Positions 36,652 through 43,459 of a stretch of DNA of 64,000 nt are shown here, in pieces. A program made the translations under genes and the position numbers. Source of the DNA: Nisaea sediminum (GTDB lineage Bacteria > Pseudomonadota > Alphaproteobacteria > Thalassobaculales > Thalassobaculaceae); the NCBI RefSeq assembly GCF_014904705.1, contig NZ_JACZCQ010000005.1, forward strand, positions 248,001 to 312,000, read 5' to 3'. The first letter of the stretch is position 1; every line of letters starts with the position of its first letter. The notes under the pieces were generated by a model, which did no database searches, was not told the DNA's origin, and saw only the letters and a list, made by a program, of their open reading frames with translations.

Positions 36652-37068
36652 ATGGCTCATAAGCGTCTCAGGACTTTCAATACGAAGGATACCTACCCGG
36701 AACAGCAGCTCGACAACGACCTCGCCCAAGCGGTGATCACCCGCGGCGGACGCACGGTCTGGCTGCGCGGCCAGTGCCCGCAGGAACTCGACACGGCGAG
36801 GAACATCGAGAGTCACGATCCCGCCGAACAGACCCACAAGGTGATGCAGAACATCCGGCAGTTGCTGGAGGAGGCCGGCGGCTCAATGGAGCACCTGGTG
36901 AAGCTCGTCGTCTATATCACCGACATCCGTCACCGCGAGGCCGTCTACCGGACCATGGGCGCGTACATCAAGGGCGTGCATCCGGTCTGCACCGGTCTCG
37001 TGGTGCAGGCGCTGGCCCGGCCGGAATGGCTGGTGGAAATCGACGGAACCGCTGTCATCCCCGACTGA
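36652..37068 (+). CDS. RidA family protein
   Basis: This 138-residue protein is of the YjgF/YER057c/UK114 type, which deaminates reactive enamine or imine intermediates. The family pattern is seen in AVITRGGRTVWLRGQCPQ, THKVMQNIRQLLEEAGGSME, LVKLVVYITDIRHREAVYRT and CTGLVVQALARPEWLVEIDGT, the last carrying the usual active-site region. The expected Arg-containing motif of true RidA is modified here (ALARPEWLVEI), so the substrate may differ. It lies between the flavoprotein and the DUF1028 gene. Confidence 0.9.
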   Translation: MAHKRLRTFNTKDTYPEQQLDNDLAQAVITRGGRTVWLRGQCPQELDTARNIESHDPAEQTHKVMQNIRQLLEEAGGSMEHLVKLVVYITDIRHREAVYRTMGAYIKGVHPVCTGLVVQALARPEWLVEIDGTAVIPD

Positions 37069-37085
37069 GCGAAGCGGAGCATTCC

Positions 37086-37760
37086 ATGACTTTCTCCCTC
37101 GTGGCGCGCTGCGCCGAGACCGGCATGTTCGGGATCGCGATCTCCTCCTCCTCGCCCGCCGTCGCGGCGCGCTGCGCCTATACCCGCGCCGGAGTCGGCG
37201 CGGTGGCGAGCCAGAACGTGACCGACCCGCGGCTCGGCCCCCTGGTGCTGGATCACATGCAGGCCGGTATGACGGCGGCAGAAGCGATCGAATCCATGCG
37301 CAAGGAGGCCCGGCATCTCGACTACCGCCAGGTGCTCGCGGTCGACAGGAACGGCGGCACCGCGATCCATTCCGGCGGCAACGCGCTCGGCATCTGGTCG
37401 GAAGCGAAGGCGGAGAATGTCGCCTCGGGCGGCAACCTGCTCGCCGACAAGGACGTCCCCGCCGCCATCGTCGCGGCCTTCACCGCCTCGACGGGCCATC
37501 TCGGCGACCGGCTGATCGCGGCCATGCGCGCCGGGCTCGCGGCCGGCGGCGAGGCGGGGCCGGTCCATTCGGCGGGGATGCAGATCGCCGACAGACAGGC
37601 ATGGCCTGTCGCGGACCTGCGCTGCGACTGGACCGAGGAGTGCCCGATCGAGGCGATTGCGAAAGCCTGGGAAGTCTACAAGCCCCAGCTCGACGCCTAT
37701 GTCACCCGGGCGCTGGATCCGCGCGCGGCGCCGTCCTACGGCGTGCCGGGGGACGAATAG
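37086..37760 (+). CDS. DUF1028 family protein
   Basis: This 224-residue protein of the DUF1028 family has a fold related to Ntn hydrolases. The N-terminus MTFSLVARCAETGMFGIAIS, with SSSPAVAARCAYTRAGVGAV and ASQNVTDPRLGPLVLDHM, is diagnostic. No catalytic activity is established for the family, though it often appears with RidA and amidohydrolases. It starts 17 nt after the RidA gene. Lipoprotein C begins 79 nt downstream in the same direction but is probably separate. Confidence 0.88.
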   Translation: MTFSLVARCAETGMFGIAISSSSPAVAARCAYTRAGVGAVASQNVTDPRLGPLVLDHMQAGMTAAEAIESMRKEARHLDYRQVLAVDRNGGTAIHSGGNALGIWSEAKAENVASGGNLLADKDVPAAIVAAFTASTGHLGDRLIAAMRAGLAAGGEAGPVHSAGMQIADRQAWPVADLRCDWTEECPIEAIAKAWEVYKPQLDAYVTRALDPRAAPSYGVPGDE

Positions 37761-37839
37761 GCTCAACAATCCCCGCGCGTTGTTCTAGAACCGGTTACGA
37801 CCGGGCTTCGTCCCGCATCGATCGAGTTGGGGATACCTG

Positions 37840-38592
37840 ATGCGTCCAATCATGGCTGTAATCGCCATCGCCTTGCTTCTCTCCGGCTGTCTGACCGCAC
37901 GCGAGCCCGCTCCCGCACAGAGCATCCGGGTCTCGGACGGCAACGGCGCCGTATCGCTCAATCTCTGTTTCTTTACAGATGCACCCGGGACTCCCTTTTC
38001 CGTCCAGGTCCACAGGGTTTCCGACGACGGCAGCCGGATCGTCCGGGATCTGACCGTCGCTCCGGAGATCCGGACGGAATTCGATAGCAGGAACTTTGAA
38101 TTCTACGAATCCGGAAAGCCTTGCCGCACATGGCGTTTCCAGGCGCCCCCGGGGCGCTATGCGGTCGGCTCGGTCGGCTGGCGGTCGACAGTTTCATATA
38201 TGTACATGTCGCACGGACGCGTTACCAAGATTCAACCGCCCGACCGGACCAACTACATCACGAGCCTCCTTCGGCAGCGTGAGTACATCGCAAAGCACAC
38301 ACCGATTTTCGAAATTCGCAAGGGCGAGGTCACCCGGCTCGGATCGATGACATTCGCGCAGCGAACCGGACGCATCGAGCGCCCCGTGGAAAACAACACG
38401 GGAACCAACAACGATAGTTCCACGGACATTTTCCTGACCCTGAGGAACGTGATCGAATATCGGGCACCGGCACCCGACCTTTCGGCCAACGATCCTCACA
38501 TCACCGGCAATGTCACGGGCGCCAACAATCAGACCCTCGAAACACTTGTCGGGCGCGATATCAAACTCGGTCCCGGACCCGTCGAACTTTAG
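37840..38592 (+). CDS. Lipoprotein C of the five-member paralogous family
   Basis: This 250-residue lipoprotein has its lipobox at LLLSGC (Cys17) and GGGGA 7 nt before the ATG. Shared blocks are GNGAVSLNLC, CRTWRFQAPPGRYAV, HTPIFEIRKGEVTRLGSMTF and TLVGRDIKL. It is the only member without the WDG block, which is replaced by an Asn/Thr-rich stretch (ENNTGTNNDSSTD). The conserved cysteine pair is present. It is the first of three tandem members with gaps of about 25 nt, forming a probable operon. Confidence 0.8.
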   Translation: MRPIMAVIAIALLLSGCLTAREPAPAQSIRVSDGNGAVSLNLCFFTDAPGTPFSVQVHRVSDDGSRIVRDLTVAPEIRTEFDSRNFEFYESGKPCRTWRFQAPPGRYAVGSVGWRSTVSYMYMSHGRVTKIQPPDRTNYITSLLRQREYIAKHTPIFEIRKGEVTRLGSMTFAQRTGRIERPVENNTGTNNDSSTDIFLTLRNVIEYRAPAPDLSANDPHITGNVTGANNQTLETLVGRDIKLGPGPVEL

Positions 38593-38618
38593 ACGCTCAG
38601 TCAGGTTGGACAGAAAAA

Positions 38619-39407
38619 ATGCACACCAAAATCGCAGCCTTTGCTCTCGCTCTGAGTTTGACAGGCTGCCAGACGACAAAGCCCTTGGAGCCACTCGCTT
38701 TTGGCAAGCAAGAAGGGGGTGCGCTGCTCCAACTCTGTTTCGGCGACTATTCCCAGGACCGCGCCTTCGATCTTGCCCTTGGGAAGATCGATCCGGCAAC
38801 GGGCCGACTGGCGAATGAACCGCCGGGTCACCGGATCGAAAAAACGCTCGAACTGAGAGAAACGCAGACCGTCGCCTTTGCAATCGCGTCCTATCGCAGG
38901 GAGTGCATGTTCTGGCAATTCTCCGCCACCGCCGGAAAATATGCCTTCACGAAGTTCGGCGAACGGTTGGACGGAAGAGGACAGCAGGTTTCGACTTCGC
39001 CCCTCGCGGAAGGGCTCGGCTCGCTTCTCGGCGCGATCATCCGCAAGACAGCAAAGAATGATACGATCGTCTTTGTCGGAAGCGACGGAACAGTGACGGA
39101 TGACACTCCGACTTTCGAGATCAAGGCGGGCGAGACCACGCATCTCGGCACCATCGTCTTCATCGGCGAGAAAAAAAGCCGCCAACACCCTGTCGCCGAC
39201 AAAGACGGATACTGGGACGGTGTGACGACGGAAACCGTGCGGGACCTTCGGCTGATCGTCAGGTACCACCCGGCGGGTACCGGCGAAATCGACACCAAGG
39301 CCATTACCGGCCCGTACGAGTCCCGACTTCCGAGGCAGACAATCTCAGCTCTCGTTGGGCGAGACCTGCTGCTCGAAGATTTTCCAGCGATCGAAAATCC
39401 AGAATAA
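38619..39407 (+). CDS. Lipoprotein D of the five-member paralogous family
   Basis: This 262-residue lipoprotein has its lipobox at SLTGC (Cys17). Family blocks are EGGALLQLC, CMFWQFSATAGKYAFTKF, DDTPTFEIKAGETTHLGTIV, GYWDGVTTE and ALVGRDLLLEDFPAIENPE. The cysteine pair is present. The middle segment (EGLGSLLGAIIRKTAKNDTI) corresponds to the hydrophobic part in members B and E. It is second of the three-gene tandem cluster. Its function is unknown; the family blocks suggest a compact beta-rich periplasmic or outer-membrane-anchored domain. Confidence 0.8.
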   Translation: MHTKIAAFALALSLTGCQTTKPLEPLAFGKQEGGALLQLCFGDYSQDRAFDLALGKIDPATGRLANEPPGHRIEKTLELRETQTVAFAIASYRRECMFWQFSATAGKYAFTKFGERLDGRGQQVSTSPLAEGLGSLLGAIIRKTAKNDTIVFVGSDGTVTDDTPTFEIKAGETTHLGTIVFIGEKKSRQHPVADKDGYWDGVTTETVRDLRLIVRYHPAGTGEIDTKAITGPYESRLPRQTISALVGRDLLLEDFPAIENPE

Positions 39408-39430
39408 GAGCCATCACCGGGAGTAGCACT

Positions 39431-40228
39431 TTGCCCCCTTCGTTTAACAAATTCCTTCGATCCACGGTGCCGGTCGTCGCCATCGCCCTCCTTCTGTCCG
39501 CCTGCCAGACCCTCGGCCCGGAGCCTGTCGCGGTTCCGCCGCTGACCGTCGGTCCGGGCGAAGGCGCAGCCTCGATCAAACTCTGCCGGGAAGGCGAAGT
39601 CTTCGACCGCCTCTACACCGTGACCATCAGCAAAGTCGAAAACGGCTCCGGCATGCCTGCGGTCAGTTCGGTCCCCGGCGACAGCCGCGCGGAGACGGCG
39701 ACCTACGAGGATGCAACCTCCCTCAAGGACGGTTACGCCTGCCATATGTGGCAGTTCGCCGCCGCGCCCGGGACTTATACGATCCATGAACTCAAGGAGT
39801 CCTTTCGGACCGGTCAGGCTTTCGGCATCTACGGGTTGGTGGGGACGGCCATGATCGTGGCCAGCAAGAAGAACGACACTGTCAGCTTCGCAACTGCCTC
39901 CGGACATCTCGGCCCGAATGCTCCGACGTTCGAGATCAGGGACGGCGAGGTCAGCCGGCTCGGGACACTTACGTTCCATGGCCGCTTCGTCTACCTTCAG
40001 ATCCCGGTCCGCGACAAAACCGGGTACTGGGACGGACAGTCGACCGACGTGGTGCAGGAACCAAGGCTCTCGGTGAAGTGCGAGGCTCCGGTTCCGGGCG
40101 GCCTCGACGACAGCGCTCCCATCGTCGGCAATGTCAACGGTACGACGCTCCAGACCCTCACGTCGCTCGTCGGCCGCGAGATCGTGCTCGAGGAACCGGT
40201 ACAGCCGGAGCTTCCGGGCAAGAGCTGA
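39431..40228 (+). CDS. Lipoprotein E of the five-member paralogous family
   Basis: This 265-residue lipoprotein starts with TTG at 39431, with GGGAG 8 nt upstream. The start gives a basic n-region and a lipobox LLLSAC with Cys25. A GTG twelve codons in would remove all positive charge and is less likely. Blocks are GEGAASIKLC, CHMWQFAAAPGTYTI, NAPTFEIRDGEVSRLGTLTF, GYWDGQSTD and SLVGREIVLEE. GYWDGQSTD is identical to that of member B in the other cluster, so exchange or recent duplication between the clusters is likely. Confidence 0.78.
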   Translation: MPPSFNKFLRSTVPVVAIALLLSACQTLGPEPVAVPPLTVGPGEGAASIKLCREGEVFDRLYTVTISKVENGSGMPAVSSVPGDSRAETATYEDATSLKDGYACHMWQFAAAPGTYTIHELKESFRTGQAFGIYGLVGTAMIVASKKNDTVSFATASGHLGPNAPTFEIRDGEVSRLGTLTFHGRFVYLQIPVRDKTGYWDGQSTDVVQEPRLSVKCEAPVPGGLDDSAPIVGNVNGTTLQTLTSLVGREIVLEEPVQPELPGKS

Positions 40229-40234
40229 TCCGCC

Positions 40235-41833
40235 TCACCCCTCCGCCGCGACGAAGGCGAGCGACTGTTTCGCCGTGCGCATCACGTGCTTGCGCTTGAT
40301 CCTGGAATGGAAGAAGCGGTTCACCGCCGCTGCCAGAACGGGCGCCCAGGGCGCGTCGGGGCGGAGGCGGATCTCCTCGCGGGCGGCGACGGGCAGCTTT
40401 ACCATGTGGGCGGAGACGATGTATTCCGGCTCCGCATGGTCGAACAGGCCGGGCAGCAGGTCCTCGAAGAAGGCCTCCGTATCCCCCACATTCCATTGCT
40501 CGCTATCCTGCTGCGCGTCGACATAGGCCGCGTTCCGGCCGGTGAAGCAGGCCATCTGCAGGAGCGCGTCCGGCCAGAGATCCCCGTGCCTCGAACATTG
40601 CGCGCGCACGGCGTTGGCGAAGGTGATGCCGTGGGTGAAGTCGAGCCAGTTGATATTGTCCGGCACCGGCCGGTCGTGGCGGGTGCCCCATTCGGTGTCG
40701 AAATGCAGCATCTGCCAGGCCGCCGCCTCGAACAACGCGTCGAAAAGCGCCGCCCTGTCGCCGCTCGACCGGTTCGCCCGCTCCAGCGCCCGCGGCACGT
40801 TGAGCGCATAAAACTCCTCGGCTGAGACGGGATCGCCGCCGGCGTCGTCCCAGGCGGCGCGGGACGGCCCGTAGGCGCGGAACTCCGGGATCAGGTCCTC
40901 GCGGCTGGCATTCACGAGAGACCGGGCGAGCGCGAGATAGAGCGGCTCCGCCAGATCCTCGCCCAAGCGTTCGACGAGTTGACGGGTCTTGTAGCAATAG
41001 ATCAGGGAATGACCGAAATCCTGGTAATGGGCGAGCGCGGCCCGGGTCAGCGGGGCATCGAGCGCCTTCCAGCCGGGTCCGGCGATCGCCCCGCGCACCA
41101 GCGCCAGCGCTGCCGCCTCGTCCTCGGACTCGATAGCATCGACCAGACGATCCGGGTCGAACGCGGCAACGCCCTCGCTGAAGGGAAACGGCTCCCAGCG
41201 CAGGCTGTCCCAGGCGAGATGGGCCACCACCTCGACGAAGGGGATCAGCGCCGACGCCGCGTCGCGACCGCCGTACCCCTCGCCGAGCTCCAGCCAGTCG
41301 GGCGCGGCGGCGATGGCGTGCGTCGTGCCCCATTCGAACCGGTCATGGGTCCAGAGCACCGCCTGCCGGACCGCGTCCAGCGGATCGCCTCCGGCCGACT
41401 TCAGCCGCGCGATCTCGCGGGTCATGCGGGTATAATTATGGTCCCGGAAACTCTCGTGCAGGTTCGCGAGCGCACGCTCGATGCGCTCTTCCGCAGGTGG
41501 GTCCGCGATGTCGACGAAGACTGAGCCGTCCCGGATCTGGACCGGGTAGATCCGCAGCCGGTCGCCACCGACCTGGTTGGCACCGTTGGCGAGATCGAAT
41601 TTCCAGTTGTGCCAGTTGCAGGTGAGACGGCACGCGCCATCCGCCTGGTCCAGCGTCCCCTCGATCAGCGGATAACCCTCGTGCGGGCACCTGTTGTTGC
41701 AGGCATGGACCGCGCCGTCGGCATGGAACAGCGCGATCTGCTTTCCCCCGGCCTTGAAGATCTTACTGCCGGCCGCCTTCAGGTCCTCCAGCGGCAGTGC
41801 CTCGACCCAGTGCGGTTCCACGTGCCCGTTCAT
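40235..41833 (-). CDS. Rieske [2Fe-2S] protein with large helical C-terminal domain
   Basis: This is a 532-residue protein. The N-terminal 100 residues form a Rieske ferredoxin domain with Cys49-Pro-His51 (RCPHEGYP) and Cys72-x2-His75 (CNWHNW) as cluster ligands. The remaining 430 residues are helical and contain several conserved-looking His/Trp segments (EVVAHLAWDSLRWEPFPF, HYQDFGHSLIYCYKTRQL, EFHALNV-like). They do not match the catalytic domain of ring-hydroxylating oxygenases. An upstream ATG in the same frame would begin inside the VOC gene and is rejected. The start overlaps the end of the VOC gene by 71 nt. The reaction is unknown. Confidence 0.8.
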   Translation of the reverse strand: MNGHVEPHWVEALPLEDLKAAGSKIFKAGGKQIALFHADGAVHACNNRCPHEGYPLIEGTLDQADGACRLTCNWHNWKFDLANGANQVGGDRLRIYPVQIRDGSVFVDIADPPAEERIERALANLHESFRDHNYTRMTREIARLKSAGGDPLDAVRQAVLWTHDRFEWGTTHAIAAAPDWLELGEGYGGRDAASALIPFVEVVAHLAWDSLRWEPFPFSEGVAAFDPDRLVDAIESEDEAAALALVRGAIAGPGWKALDAPLTRAALAHYQDFGHSLIYCYKTRQLVERLGEDLAEPLYLALARSLVNASREDLIPEFRAYGPSRAAWDDAGGDPVSAEEFYALNVPRALERANRSSGDRAALFDALFEAAAWQMLHFDTEWGTRHDRPVPDNINWLDFTHGITFANAVRAQCSRHGDLWPDALLQMACFTGRNAAYVDAQQDSEQWNVGDTEAFFEDLLPGLFDHAEPEYIVSAHMVKLPVAAREEIRLRPDAPWAPVLAAAVNRFFHSRIKRKHVMRTAKQSLAFVAAEG

Positions 41834-42335
41834 CACAGCTCTCCCGTGCCGCCGGGCAGGCCGGCTGCATGCCTTTTGCCGCAAGCTCCACGATGGCCTT
41901 TTCGGTCTTCTCCAGATGCTCCAGTCCCATGCCCCGGAGCACATGGTCCGCCTTGCTGAACTGGATGTTGCCGTAACCGATGATCTCGATCCGGTTGCCC
42001 CAGGGATCCAGGAAATCGAGGAACCGGCCCGGCAGGATCTCGACGCCCGCCGCCTCGAGCGCGCGGCGCACCGCATCCCGGTCTTCCACCACGAGGCCGA
42101 AATGCCGGCCTTCGTCGGCGCCCTGCCGGCGCCCCTTGCGGAAGGCGATGAACTGGTCGCCGAGATCGATCTCGGCCTGCATCTCTCCCCTGGCCCGGAG
42201 CTCGAAGGCGAGAAAGCGGCCGTAGAAGGCGAGGGCCTCGTCGAGATCTCCCACTTCAAGGGCAACATGGTTGATGCCGATCGCCCGCACGGGCGGCGGA
42301 GCCGGCTCGGCAATGCCGGGACTCGTCTTGGACAT
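41763..42335 (-). CDS. VOC (glyoxalase/bleomycin-resistance fold) family protein
   Basis: This 190-residue protein has a single VOC module. Its marks are INHVALEVGDLDEALAFYGR and FGLVVEDRDAVRRALEAAGV, followed by FLDPWGNRIEIIGYGN with a metal-ligand Glu. After about residue 150 the protein continues for some 35 residues rich in Ala, Gly and Arg, through the start of the Rieske gene in another frame. This tail looks like frame readthrough rather than a real domain, so either the overlap is genuine or an upstream stop was lost. The two genes are probably cotranscribed. Confidence 0.8.
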   Translation of the reverse strand: MSKTSPGIAEPAPPPVRAIGINHVALEVGDLDEALAFYGRFLAFELRARGEMQAEIDLGDQFIAFRKGRRQGADEGRHFGLVVEDRDAVRRALEAAGVEILPGRFLDFLDPWGNRIEIIGYGNIQFSKADHVLRGMGLEHLEKTEKAIVELAAKGMQPACPAARESCDERARGTALGRGTAAGGPEGGRQ

Positions 42336-42420
42336 GGCGCGTCTCCCTCTGAACGGATCGACCGTTCCGAGCTATCTTGCCCCGCCCATTTATTTAATCA
42401 AGACTTTTCTTTTTATATAT

Positions 42421-42747
42421 TCAATGCCGCATGAAAAGGTCCTGCGAAGCGGGGCGGGAGCGTAGCCGGGTCAACAGCCAGAGCCCGACCCCGAGCAGGC
42501 CGAACACGAGCCAGGCCGGCAGCAGCAGGATCGTCACCATCACAGGGTGCCAGAGAAAGGGATGCAGATGCCGGGAGATCGCCGGCTCGGCGAGCTGCAG
42601 GCTGTCCCGGTGCAGCCCGGCCCAGAGCGTGCCCGCATCCATGATGCGCAAGGTCTCGGCCTGCCAGCTCGCATAGCCGTCCCGCGCCACCAGCGCGAGC
42701 GCGATCAGAATCAGGATCAGCGCAATCAAGCGAAAGAACCGCCTCAT
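42421..42747 (-). CDS. Small inner-membrane protein with two transmembrane helices
   Basis: This 108-residue protein starts at ATG 42747, just after a GGGGGA. A first transmembrane helix (FRLIALILILIALALVA) and a second one (VMVTILLLPAWLVFGLLGVG) flank a 45-residue loop that would face the periplasm. The C-terminus is basic. The family was not recognised. It lies about 85 nt upstream of the VOC gene in the same direction. A longer frame starting at 42798 adds an improbable basic leader. Confidence 0.65.
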   Translation of the reverse strand: MRRFFRLIALILILIALALVARDGYASWQAETLRIMDAGTLWAGLHRDSLQLAEPAISRHLHPFLWHPVMVTILLLPAWLVFGLLGVGLWLLTRLRSRPASQDLFMRH

Positions 42748-42964
42748 ACATCCCCCGGCGCGCCCCTGCCGGCTTCCCGGCGGTCCTGCGCGCACCAACT
42801 GGTGTGCCCCCTAACCTGCTGGAAAGCCTACACCAAACGGGTAGGTGGACGAAACATCGGACACGCACAATCGACGGAACGGCCCGCCTGCATCTTTTTG
42901 CAATATTTCGACGCGCAAACCGTTGCAAAGCCGGAAGGCCTTTTGTATGGTCCGCGCCTCTTCA

Positions 42965-43054
42965 GGAGGGATGGCCGAGCGGTTTAAGGCGCACGCCTGG
43001 AAAGCGTGTTGGGGTGGAAGCCCCTCAGGGGTTCGAATCCCCTTCCCTCCGCCA
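42965..43054 (+). tRNA. tRNA-Ser (anticodon GGA)
   Basis: The acceptor stem GGAGGGA (42965-42971) pairs with TCCCTCC (43044-43050), followed by discriminator G and an encoded CCA. The anticodon loop CTGGAAA gives anticodon GGA between CACGC and GCGTG stem arms. The long variable arm (TTGGGGTGGAAGCCCCTC) is the class II mark of tRNA-Ser. The T loop GTTCGAATC is canonical. A 6-bp hairpin (43054-43070) follows but lacks a T-run. Confidence 0.97.
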
Positions 43055-43459
43055 GAGCCTTTGGGGCTCTCCAGATCCGGACAATCCGCTCTTTTGGCCA
43101 CGTCATAAACGCGCCGGACACAGCGTGATTATCCTATCCGTACCGCTCCCCCTCCATGCCGCCGAAAGCCGCGAAAAAACCGGCAAAGCCATTGCCATAT
43201 CTCGCCGCCTCGTGGGACACTACAGGGTATGCCGGCATGCGAATTTCTTGCACGCTCGGCTACCGGAAGTCACTAGAGCGGAGGCAATGCAGGCAAATGA
43301 CGACTGCCCGAGGGATCCAGGACGTCACCAGCCCGAACCCGGCGCACATCGTCGGGATTGCTGCGCTTGAGCCTCGTAGCGCCGCGGTGCCGTCCATTTG
43401 AACAGAATCCGATAACCTGAAAATCATTTTTAAGCGCATTCGAGCGCCGGAGAATCATA
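43055..43459. other. Intergenic region without a recognisable gene
   Basis: This 405-bp stretch lies between tRNA-Ser and the subtilase gene. Short open frames exist but have no start-site or codon support. It has no integrase and no copy of the tRNA 3' end, so the tRNA is not visibly an integration site. The last 60 bp are AT-rich (AATCATTTTTAAGCG) and probably hold the promoter of the protease gene. Confidence 0.6.

Noticed and set aside
43054-43070. Hairpin after tRNA-Ser considered as an intrinsic terminator
   Set aside because: It has a 6-bp stem but no T-run follows, so it is not reported as a separate terminator.
42965-43459. tRNA-Ser considered as an integration site of a mobile element
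   Set aside because: No integrase gene and no repeat of the tRNA 3' end were found downstream in the window.
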